A stretch of DNA of 64,000 nucleotides, from positions 3,598,001 to 3,662,000 of the forward strand of contig NZ_CP028923.1 of NCBI RefSeq assembly GCF_005166025.1, in the 5' to 3' direction. Numbering within the stretch: position 1 is the first letter of the stretch; each line of letters starts with the position of its first letter. This stretch comes from Mangrovivirga cuniculi. Lineage in GTDB: Bacteria > Bacteroidota > Bacteroidia > Cytophagales > Cyclobacteriaceae. Below, piece after piece: positions 37,741-46,935 of this stretch. Under the pieces are notes generated by a model that had not been told where the DNA came from, made no database searches, and worked only from the letters and a program-made list of their open reading frames with translations. The position numbers and the translations under genes were made by a program.

Positions 37741-38434
37741 ATGCATGATCGTAGATGACGAAGAGTTAGCCAGAGAGCTAATTGAAACTCACTTATCACA
37801 GTTGGATGACTTTGAGTTGGTAGCCAGTTGCAAATCGGCTGTGGAAGCCCACCAGGTATTACAAAATGAAAAGATTGACCTTCTGTTTTTAGACATCGAA
37901 ATGCCAGTTTTAAAAGGCACTGATTTCTATAAAAATCTGATCACCAAACCTAAGGTTATTTTCACCACTGCATTTCGGGATTATGCTCTCGATGGTTTTG
38001 ATTTAAGTGCAGTCGACTTTTTACTAAAGCCAATTATTTTCACCCGATTTATGAAGGCAATAGAAAAATTCAGAAATAGTATTTCTTTAGAACATTCATT
38101 CTCTAATTTAACTGAGAAATCAGGGCACATATATATTCAAAAGAATAAAAAGAATATAAAAATTGAATTAGATGACATCTTATACATAGAAAGCATTAAG
38201 GACTATATCTCCATCTATCTTATCGACAATAAAATCATAATAAAGCATACATTAACTGCTTTTGAAGAAAAACTTGACAGTCGTTTTATGAGAGTGCATC
38301 GTTCATTCGTTACCAATATCGATCACGTAACAGCTTATACCAAAAACGATATCGAAATTGGTAATATTGAAATCCCTATCGGTGACTTATATAAAGAAAA
38401 AACTCTAAATCGATTAACTCTTCCATTAAAATAG
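37730..38434 (+). CDS. LytTR-type response regulator
   Basis: The start is ATG 37730 (or 37724). The roughly 234-residue protein has a receiver domain (acidic pair in MIVDDEE, phospho-acceptor Asp in LLFLDIEMP, Lys in LLKP). A LytTR DNA-binding domain follows (IYIQKNKKNIKIELDDILYI, then MRVHRSFVTNIDHV). It is the partner of the overlapping LytS gene. LytTR proteins bind direct repeats upstream of target genes; the 152-bp gap before the TonB receptor gene is a plausible binding region, though I see no clear paired site there. Confidence 0.9.
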   Translation: MAYRCMIVDDEELARELIETHLSQLDDFELVASCKSAVEAHQVLQNEKIDLLFLDIEMPVLKGTDFYKNLITKPKVIFTTAFRDYALDGFDLSAVDFLLKPIIFTRFMKAIEKFRNSISLEHSFSNLTEKSGHIYIQKNKKNIKIELDDILYIESIKDYISIYLIDNKIIIKHTLTAFEEKLDSRFMRVHRSFVTNIDHVTAYTKNDIEIGNIEIPIGDLYKEKTLNRLTLPLK

Positions 38435-38586
38435 CATTAATCACCTTGTCTTTTCCTGGTATAAGAACATCTTAATTTTTCTTAACCACCCATTTCCACA
38501 ATTCATCCTGCTAATCCAACGGTTGGGTAAATCATTTTTCTTTTAAAAGGTAATCTTCGTCACCTTTATCAAAAAAACAGAAAGAA

Positions 38587-40754
38587 ATGAAAATCCTGAC
38601 ATACCTGTTTATCACATTTTTCACTTTTGAATTAGCATTAGCTCAAGTTACCATTCAAGGAACTGTAACAGATAAAAAAGGCGATGCAATAATTGGTGCC
38701 AATATTTATATCAAAGGAACTTACGATGGGGCTTCAACTGATGTAAATGGAAATTTTCATTTTAAAACGGATTATGAAGGGGAGCAAATCCTTGTAGTGA
38801 CTTTCATAGGCTATAAAACTATTAATCAACCTGTTAACCTTAACCCCAATTCATCTGAATTTGGTTTCGTTTTAGAAGAATCTATTAATGAACTAGAGGC
38901 GGTAGTTATTTCTGCCGGATCATTTGGCGCCGGAGATGAAAACAGGCAGGAAGTACTGAAGCCGATGGATATTGTTACTACCGCTGGTGCAACAGCCGAT
39001 ATAGCCGGGGCGCTTAACACACTTCCGGGTACTCAAACTGTTGGTGAACAAGGAAGACTCTTTGTCAGAGGAGGTAGCGGACATGAAACCAAAACCTTTA
39101 TTGATGGCATGCAGGTGTTAAATGCCTATAACCCCTCAATTCCAAACACCCCCGGCCGCGGTAGGTTTTCACCCATGATGTTTAAAGGTGCAAGCTTTAG
39201 CACCGGTGGATACTCAGCCGAATACGGTCAGGCATTATCCTCTGCATTAATTCTGAATACCAAAGACACTCCTAATCATGACCGGATAGACTTGGGCATT
39301 ATGTCGGTAGGCCTTAGTGCTGGTGGCACTAAAGTCTGGGATAAAAACTCTGTCTCGGGGAAAATCCAATATATTAACCTGAAACCCTACTTCTCAATGA
39401 TCGAACAGAAGATCATCATGGATAAAGCCCACGAAGCTATGGAAGCAAATTTCGCATTCCGTCAGCAGGTCAATAAGGATGGAATGCTGAAATTTTATGG
39501 AAATATCAATCAATCTTCATTAGTGAGTCAGTTAGCTGAAATTGATAACCCGAAAACTTTCCATCGCTACTCGCTCGAAAACAAGTACCGGTATTTAAAC
39601 GCCTCATATAAAGATATTCTAAATAATAAATGGAGCATCAGAACCGGCGCATCTTATACCACTAATCAGGATATCATCGGGATGGATACTGCAAAAATCA
39701 ACGAAAAAGAACATGGAGTTCACTTTAAAACTGTACTTGGTTATGATCCATCCAGCCAGTTTGGGATTAAATTCGGAATGGAAGTATTTAACAGGAATTA
39801 TCAGCAACAAGTTGATTTATCATCAAATCAGACCATCCAGCCACTTAATTTTGAAGAAACAATTCTAGCCGGGTTTTCAGAAGTAGAATTCTATGCTTCA
39901 AATAATTTCATCACCAAAGCCGGACTACGCTTTGAACACAACAGCCTGAATAATGATCAATTACTTGCCCCCGATTATCGATGGCTTATAAAACCAGTGA
40001 AAACAGCCAGGTATCAATGGCTATCGGGCAGTTTCATCAAACCGCAGAAAATCAATGGGTAAAGTTTAATCCAAACCTGAGTGTAGAAAAGGCCAGTCAT
40101 TACCTAATCAATTATCAATGGCAAAATGAAGGGCGTATACTCCGTGGAGAAATTTATTACAAGGATTATACTGACTTAGTAAAATTGGTTCCGAATCAAT
40201 CAATCCAACGGGAAAGCCTCACAAATCAAGGCAATGGGTATGCCAAAGGATTTGATCTTTTCTGGCGAGACAATAAAACTTTTGAGCAGGTAGATTACTG
40301 GATTTCGTATTCCTACCTGGATACGAAGAGAGACTATTTGAATTTCCCACACGAGGCAACGCCTACATTTGCCTCAAAACATAATTTCTCTATTGTCTAC
40401 AAACATTTTATCGATAAGATTAAAACCCAGGTAGGGATGACATACAATTTCGCAAGCGGACGTCCATATAATGATCCGAATAATACAGGATTCAATTCCC
40501 GCAAAACCAGGGCTTACCACGACCTGAGTATGAACTTCAGTTATCTATTGAGATCAAACGTGATCATCCATGGCTCAGTAACCAATGTATTAGGAACCAA
40601 AAATGTGTTCGGTTACGAGTACAGCAGTAAGCCTGACGAAAGTGGGCTTTACAAAAGAAGAGCTATCACTCCTATCGCACCACGGTTCATTTTCCTGGGT
40701 ATCTTCATCACACTATCGAAGAATAAATCGCTTAACGAATTACCGAACCTTTAA
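38587..40754 (+). CDS. TonB-dependent outer-membrane receptor (one frameshift)
   Basis: Two overlapping frames (38587-40062 and 39981-40754) combine into one protein of about 722 residues if one base is restored in the C-run at 39968-39972, reading LLAPRLSMAYKTS. Parts in order: signal peptide (FELALAQ); carboxypeptidase-regulatory-like domain (about 20-105); plug domain (GRLFVRGGSGHETKTFIDG, ASFSTGGYSAEYGQALS); beta-barrel ending with an aromatic-rich strand (PRFIFLGIFITLS). It is short for the family, near the size of siderophore or small-ligand receptors rather than SusC. The substrate is unknown. It is followed by a TPR protein after 32 bp. Confidence 0.85.
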
Positions 40755-40786
40755 TAAAATTTTACAGAACGATAAATAATAAAATC

Positions 40787-41425
40787 ATGAAAAAAGCAAT
40801 CATTACCTCTCTTATGACAATCTTAGTTTTTTCAGTTTTCGGAAACGAAAAATTTGAAAAGGCCATGAAAAAGAACATCGAACTGGTTTACTCGGCTGAT
40901 TCTGAGGAAAGTTACCAGATCGCAATAAACAACCTTACTCGAATTGCAGATGCCGAACCAGAAAGATGGGAGCCGGAATACTACATTGCCTTTGCTTATA
41001 CTCTATATTCTTTTGATGAAACAAAATCTGACAAGAAAGATGCATTACTAGCAATAGCCCAACAACATTTGGACAAGGCATTAAACCTCGCCCCCGAACA
41101 TGCAGAATTATTGACTTTACAAGGGTTTATTTATACTGCAAAGCTTTCGGTCGATCCTGCGACCCGGGGCCAAAAGTATTCAGGTATGGCCATGCAAAAA
41201 TATAACCAGGCTTTGCAGCAAGATCCTGAAAACCCAAGAGCCTTATTAATGTTGGGGCAGATGATGTACGGCACTGCCCAGTTTATGGGCTCATCTACTG
41301 TCGAAGCCTGTGAAACAATCGGGAAATCAATTGAGAAATTTGAAACTTATAAAACTGAAAATGAAATTGCTCCGACCTGGGGAAAAGGCCAGGCAGAGAG
41401 AGCCTATCAGCAATGTGGTGAATAA
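40787..41425 (+). CDS. Periplasmic TPR-like protein
   Basis: A 212-residue protein with a signal peptide (ITSLMTILVFSVFG) and three or more TPR-like helical pairs (QQHLDKALNLAPEHAELLTL, MQKYNQALQQDPENPRALLM). It is 32 bp behind the TonB receptor gene and probably co-transcribed, so it may assist the receptor. No enzymatic motif. Similar small TPR proteins frequently accompany TonB receptors in this phylum. Confidence 0.7.
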   Translation: MKKAIITSLMTILVFSVFGNEKFEKAMKKNIELVYSADSEESYQIAINNLTRIADAEPERWEPEYYIAFAYTLYSFDETKSDKKDALLAIAQQHLDKALNLAPEHAELLTLQGFIYTAKLSVDPATRGQKYSGMAMQKYNQALQQDPENPRALLMLGQMMYGTAQFMGSSTVEACETIGKSIEKFETYKTENEIAPTWGKGQAERAYQQCGE

Positions 41426-41574
41426 ATATTCAAAAAGCATCCCATAAAGATATAAATCCCAGTGTAGGAGCACATAGAATTGATATTAGATTTCAAAAAT
41501 ATTAGTGAAAATTTGGTAAGCATAAAATGAACTGCTTTTTTGATTTTTATTAATTGCTATAACCTCCTTAATCA

Positions 41575-43464
41575 ATGGAAAATACAACTTCCGGGATTTA
41601 TATCATCATGGGTGTATCTGGTGTTGGTAAAACAACGGTAGGTAAGCTATTAGCCGAAAAATTAGACCTTCCTTTTTTTGACGGAGATGATTATCATCCG
41701 GATCACAATATAATAAAAATGGCCAGTGGTAAGCCCTTGAATGATGGAGACAGGGAGGACTGGCTTAAGAGCCTGAATATTTTAGCTAAAGAACAGGCTC
41801 AGAAATCAGGATGTATCATTGCATGTTCTGCCTTAAAAGAAAAGTACAGAACTAAATTAGAACAAGGTTTAAATAATCCTCCTCATTGGATTTACCTGGA
41901 AGGTAGCTTTGAAGTGGTATATAAACGCCTCAAAAATAGAAAAGACCACTATATGCCGCCAGGCTTACTACAGTCTCAATTTGACACCCTGGAAATACCA
42001 GAGAATGCACTCACTTTTAATGTAGAACATAGTCCAAAAACAGTAATTGAAATGATTCTTCAAAGCCTTAAAGACCTATCTGAATTCGGTGTATTAGGTC
42101 TCGGGGTTATGGGAAAAAGCCTTTGCCGGAATTTTGCTTCCATGGGAGTGAGAATATCAATGTATAACAGGCATGTACCCGGAAAAGAAGAAAATATTGC
42201 CTTAAATTTTAAAAAAAAGCATCAAGAACTTGAAAATACTCTCGCATTCGATGAATTACATAAATTCGTTGGTTCCCTGCAACAGCCAAGAAAAATATTA
42301 TTAATGGTTAATGCCGGTCCTGCAGTTGATGATGTTATTAGTGAATTAATCCCTTTAGTATCAAAAAATGACACCATTATTGATGGTGGCAATTCCCATT
42401 ATGAAGACACTTCTGAAAGAGAAAGAAAATTATCCGAACATGGTATAAGTTTTATAGGTTGTGGAGTTTCAGGGGGTGAAGAAGGGGCCTTAAAAGGGCC
42501 ATCTATTATGCCAGGTGGTAATTATAATGCCTACGAAAAAGTAAAGCCTTTCCTCGAAAAAATTGCAGCCAGAGATAAAAAGGGTAAAGCCTGCTGTACT
42601 TACGTAGGAAGATCCGGCAGTGGACATTTCACTAAAATGGTGCATAACGGAATTGAATATGCCGAGATGCAGCTATTAGCAGAACTATATCAAATATTAA
42701 GAACAAAAGGCAATAACCCGGATGAAATTGCCAGCATCCTGGCTGATTCTGAAAACAAAATGCAAAGCTATTTGCTAGAGATCACCATTGACATTTTAAA
42801 GAAAAAAGAAGGAGATGCATGGCTGATCGACAAAATATTGGATAAAGCCGGTAATAAAGGTACGGGTAACTGGACGACAATTGCTACTGCAAAATTAGGA
42901 ACTCCTTCTACGATGATTGCCAGCTCTTTGTTTGCCAGGTATATATCAGCCTTTAAAGATGATAGAATAGCTGTCGGGAAGATGTTACCTGTTGAAGTAA
43001 GCGCTGTAAAGATTTCTGATGATATCATTTTAGAAGCCTATCAACTAGCAAGGATCGTAAATCACATACAAGGTTTCAAACTCCTGAATGAAGCCTCAAA
43101 ATCTTACGATTGGTCACTTAACTTAAGCGAAACTGCCAGAATTTGGACTAATGGATGTATTATCAGGTCTACTCTAATGGAAAAGCTTGTCGATATTCTC
43201 CGGAAAGAAGAAGATTTAATCCATCATTCCGAAATCATTTCTTCGATAAAACAATTAAAACCATCACTTACCAGGGTTGTTGCTAAGAGCATTGAAAGCA
43301 ATCAGCCTGTCCCCTGTTTGAGTGAGGCTATCAATTATTTAAATGCAATTTCACATAGCAATTCTCCCGCTAACCTGATACAGGCACAAAGAGACTATTT
43401 TGGAGCTCATACTTATCAAAGAATCGATGATGAACCAGGCAGATTTCATCACACAGAATGGTAA
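41575..43464 (+). CDS. Gluconokinase - 6-phosphogluconate dehydrogenase fusion
   Basis: A 629-residue two-domain enzyme. Residues 1-165 are a GntK-type gluconokinase (P-loop GVSGVGKT at 13-20, FFDGDDYHP, YLEGSFEVVYKRLKNRKDHY). From about 170 to the end is a full-length 6-phosphogluconate dehydrogenase (GLGVMG dinucleotide motif, GVSGGEEGALKGPS signature, KMVHNGIEY, and C-terminal RDYFGAHTYQRIDD). Together they would convert gluconate through 6-phosphogluconate to ribulose-5-phosphate in one polypeptide. The permease gene follows after 13 bp. The joint is intact with no internal start or stop, so the fusion is genuine and not a frameshift artefact. Confidence 0.92.
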   Translation: MENTTSGIYIIMGVSGVGKTTVGKLLAEKLDLPFFDGDDYHPDHNIIKMASGKPLNDGDREDWLKSLNILAKEQAQKSGCIIACSALKEKYRTKLEQGLNNPPHWIYLEGSFEVVYKRLKNRKDHYMPPGLLQSQFDTLEIPENALTFNVEHSPKTVIEMILQSLKDLSEFGVLGLGVMGKSLCRNFASMGVRISMYNRHVPGKEENIALNFKKKHQELENTLAFDELHKFVGSLQQPRKILLMVNAGPAVDDVISELIPLVSKNDTIIDGGNSHYEDTSERERKLSEHGISFIGCGVSGGEEGALKGPSIMPGGNYNAYEKVKPFLEKIAARDKKGKACCTYVGRSGSGHFTKMVHNGIEYAEMQLLAELYQILRTKGNNPDEIASILADSENKMQSYLLEITIDILKKKEGDAWLIDKILDKAGNKGTGNWTTIATAKLGTPSTMIASSLFARYISAFKDDRIAVGKMLPVEVSAVKISDDIILEAYQLARIVNHIQGFKLLNEASKSYDWSLNLSETARIWTNGCIIRSTLMEKLVDILRKEEDLIHHSEIISSIKQLKPSLTRVVAKSIESNQPVPCLSEAINYLNAISHSNSPANLIQAQRDYFGAHTYQRIDDEPGRFHHTEW

Positions 43465-43477
43465 AATCAACTTGAAT

Positions 43478-44828
43478 ATGGATTACAATTTACTATTAGC
43501 AGTTTTTACCGGGATAGCCGTATTATTGATCTTAATCCTTAAAGTAAAACTACATGCTTTTCCTTCTCTCTTAATTGCAAGCATAGCTGTAGGTGTGCTG
43601 GCAGGACTTGAGCCAATTGCAATCATGGATACCATAAAGGAAGGCATGGCCAATACGTTGGGTTTTGTTGCGACAGTTGTTGGTCTAGGTGCTATGTTTG
43701 GCGCCATTCTGGAGCACTCTGGTGGAGCCAGAATAGTGGCTGATTTTCTGATAAAAAATTTGGTGTTAAAAATGCTTCAGGTGCCATGGCTGTTGCAGGG
43801 TTCATTATTGCTATTCCCGTGTTTTTTGAAGTTGGATTTATATTATTAGTGCCAATGATCTATGCACTGCATAAGCAAACCGGTAAGTCACTTTTAGTAT
43901 TTGCGCTTCCTCTTTTAGCCGGACTGGCAGTAACCCATGCCTTTATGCCACCAACGCCGGGTCCCATTGCTGTAGCTGATATTATTGGTGCTGATTTAGG
44001 GTGGGTGATTTTAATTGGCGGACTAGTAGGTCTGCCCGCAGCAATTATTGGAGGTATATTTTATGGTAAATTTATCGCGAAAAAGATTTTCGTCGGGCTC
44101 CCTGCATTATCTAACATTAATGATACAAACAGAGAGAAAAACAATAAACAACAACCTCATATTTATACCATATTAGTGATAATCGCCATCCCAATATTTC
44201 TAATTCTCCTTAGCACTTTTAATAATAGCGGAATCCTCCCAATATTTAACCCGGCAATAAAAAAAACAATTACCTTAATAGGTCATCCCTTTGCAGCATT
44301 AATTATTGCAAATATAATAGCCTGGTATGTATTGGGGATCAAGCTAGGATTTACGAAGACAGAATTATTAGATATCAGTACCAAATCATTGGGTCCTGCA
44401 GGTTTGATTATTTTAATTACCGGGCAGGTGGAGTATTTAAGCAGGTTTTAGTAAATACTGGTGCCGGAGAAATGCTTGCTAATAATTTATCAGAAATAGG
44501 CTTCCCCGTACTGGTCTTTGCATTTATAGTTGCCTTGTTAATTCGGATTATGCAGGGATCTTCTACTGTAGCAATGATTACAGCTGCCGGATTAGTGTCT
44601 CCACTAAATTTGGCTGACACAAGTAGCTTTAGTCTCGCATGCCTGGTCATTGCTATTGCTGCAGGAGGTACGTTCATGTCACATGTAAATGATAGTGGCT
44701 TTTGGATGGTTAAAGAACTATTGGGCATAACAGAGAAACAAACTTTTAAAACCTGGACTATTATGACAGGTATAATAGCTGTTTCCGGTTTTATAATGGT
44801 TATGCTAATACATTATCTCTTTAAATGA
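43478..44828 (+). CDS. gntP: GntP-family gluconate:H+ symporter (two frameshifts)
   Basis: Three consecutive frames read as a single permease of about 450 residues, the normal GntP length, if one base is restored in each of two runs. Restoring the A-run at 43753-43758 gives FLIK-FGVKNASGAMAVAG; restoring the G-run at 44422-44424 gives ITGAGGVFKQVLVNTGAGEM. Family motifs include GFIIAIPVFFEVGFILL, AFMPPTPGPIAVADIIGAD, MQGSSTVAMITAAG and MSHVNDSGFW. The start at 43478 is 13 bp after the kinase-dehydrogenase gene, so uptake and oxidation of gluconate form an operon. Conserved sequence in every piece argues for sequencing error rather than decay. Confidence 0.85.
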
Positions 44829-45098
44829 TACTTTACTGCATATCATCAAAGGACTCTTTCCCTTTTTATTTCACAATACTTTTACATCTTAAAAAGAGGT
44901 TGAATAATAAAAAAGCAGCAGTTTAAAGTAACCCTAGTTTGTATATGACAAAAATTCAAATCCGTAAACTTCGATTTGGAACAAGCTCTTTATAAGTGTA
45001 TATTATAATAGCATTAATATCGGTAAATAATAATATCAAATAGCCCGGTAAAGATGCCTTTTTATGCATATTAATTTCTATTAGCCGCCTGACACACC

Positions 45099-46517
45099 AT
45101 GAAAAAATTCATCCTGTTACTATTTCTCCTGCCTTTCCTAGCGTTAACCTGTTTGGCTCAGGATACTTTACATGCAGAAACAAAACAATACGTGATTCAC
45201 GAAAGAGGAATCTACCTCCTTCAAAACCTGACCATTCTGGATGGAACTGGCAGTCCTGAGAAAACAAACCAGGATATTTTGATCGAAGGTCAATACATCA
45301 CTCAGATTGGAGAAGATTTACCTGCACCCAAAGAGGCCGCCATCATTGATATGCAAGGGAAATCGGCTATACCCGGAATGGTGATGCTTCACGAACACCT
45401 GTTTTATCCTAAAAATGTTCCGGGTCCAAACTACGGGCTCGATCAGATGAGTTATTCTTTTCCTAAGCTTTACCTGGCAGGTGGTGTAACAACGATGCGA
45501 ACAGCTGGAGCGATTATGCCACAAACGGATGTAAAACTAAAGAAATGGATTGAAGACGGGCGATTGCCCGGACCGACAATTGATGCTACAAGTCCACACA
45601 TGGATAGAGAAGGATTACCTATCCTGGAAATGTATTCTTTCGATGGTCCGGACCAGGCCCAGGACCAGGTTGATTTTTATGCAGACCTCGGTATAACTTC
45701 AGTCAAAGTTTACAATATGCTAACAAGGGAAGATCTGAAAGCGATTATTGATGCCTCCCATGCCAGAAATATGAAAGTCACAGGTCACCTTTGCTCCATT
45801 ACCTACCGTGAAGCAGTAGATCTTGGTATTGATAACATAGAACACGGGTTTGGCTCCTGCCCTGATTTTTTAGAAAATAAACTGCCTGACCAATGCAATC
45901 CCTTTATGCTGGAAAGCCTCTTAGAAGTTGATCCGGAGTCCGAACAGGTCACCAGTTTAATAGATCACATGATTTCAAATAACGTAGCCTTAACAACAAC
46001 AGTCAATGTTTTTGAGCCCTATACCGGAAGAGAAGTCATCCCGGGAGGCGGACTGGAAGCTTTATCTCCCAGGGCTAAAGAAAAAGTCTATCAACGCTGG
46101 ATTAGCAAACAGGGAAGAGATTCAATCGATATTGCCAGGTACAATAAACTTATGTTGATGGATAAAATGTACCATGATGCAGGTGGATTACTGGTGGCCG
46201 GAACCGATCCAACTTACGACGGACGCATCGTCGCGGGCTATGCAAACATGAGATTACTCGAAATAATGGTAGAAATGGGATTTAGCATTCCGGAAGCTAT
46301 TATGATCTGCACTTTAAATGGTGCTAAATACTTAGAATCAGATAGAATGATAGGTACGGTCGAAAAAGGAAAAATAGCCGACCTGATTATTATGGATGAG
46401 GATATTAGTAAAGATATATCTGCGATCCGCTCAGGAAAAATCATATTTAAAAATGGTGTAGGTTATGATTCACAAAAATTATTTAGAGCCGCTAAAGGCC
46501 TGGTAGGTATCAGGTAA
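45099..46517 (+). CDS. Secreted amidohydrolase-family metalloenzyme
   Basis: A 472-residue protein with a signal peptide (LLPFLALTCLAQ). The amidohydrolase barrel has metal ligands in MVMLHEHLF, a candidate carboxylated Lys in ITSVKVYNML, His in VTGHLCS and IEHGFG, and Asp in VAGTDPTYDG. The C-terminal GTVEKGKIADLIIMD strand is typical of the imidazolonepropionase/prolidase-like branch. It probably hydrolyses a cyclic amide or a peptide-like substrate in the periplasm. A monocistronic gene: 270 bp of gene-free sequence precede it and 418 bp follow. Confidence 0.85.
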   Translation: MKKFILLLFLLPFLALTCLAQDTLHAETKQYVIHERGIYLLQNLTILDGTGSPEKTNQDILIEGQYITQIGEDLPAPKEAAIIDMQGKSAIPGMVMLHEHLFYPKNVPGPNYGLDQMSYSFPKLYLAGGVTTMRTAGAIMPQTDVKLKKWIEDGRLPGPTIDATSPHMDREGLPILEMYSFDGPDQAQDQVDFYADLGITSVKVYNMLTREDLKAIIDASHARNMKVTGHLCSITYREAVDLGIDNIEHGFGSCPDFLENKLPDQCNPFMLESLLEVDPESEQVTSLIDHMISNNVALTTTVNVFEPYTGREVIPGGGLEALSPRAKEKVYQRWISKQGRDSIDIARYNKLMLMDKMYHDAGGLLVAGTDPTYDGRIVAGYANMRLLEIMVEMGFSIPEAIMICTLNGAKYLESDRMIGTVEKGKIADLIIMDEDISKDISAIRSGKIIFKNGVGYDSQKLFRAAKGLVGIR

Positions 46518-46722
46518 AGAATTACCTGCTAAAAAATAATTATAGAAAAATTTTCAGCTCTCGAGAAAAAATTAATTTAAATATCAAATTATTTTAACGT
46601 TCAAATAACCTCCAGCGCACGTTAAAACCCATTTCCAGGCTTATTTTCAGGATATACTTTAATTTGATTTTTTTAACTTCTAGCTTCACTTATTCTAAAA
46701 ATTATAAGTGTATTTGGTAATT

Positions 46723-46781
46723 AATTCGGTATAGACATATTTTACCGAATTTTATATTGCAGAAAATAATTTGTATACTTG
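46723..46781 (+). promoter_or_regulatory. Promoter with operator-like inverted repeat upstream of the T9SS protease
   Basis: A perfect 9-bp inverted repeat AATTCGGTA (46723-46731) / TACCGAATT (46743-46751), centre to centre two helical turns apart, abuts a candidate promoter (TTTA at 46751-46754, 19 nt, TATACTTG at 46774-46781). The arrangement suits a regulator site over the -33 box. It could also be part of the transcript end of the amidohydrolase gene. The rest of 46518-46722 shows nothing supported. Confidence 0.4.
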
Positions 46782-46935
46782 TATTTATAGTAAAAGTCAG
46801 AGCGAACATTTAAGTGAAGTTCGAGCAACCAAAACATTATTAATCATTTCATTGTCTTAAACAGACCAACCGCTCAAACCACTGTAAATCTGGCATTTAT
46901 AGTTTATTTTTATTAAATCTATAAACCAAACCTTT

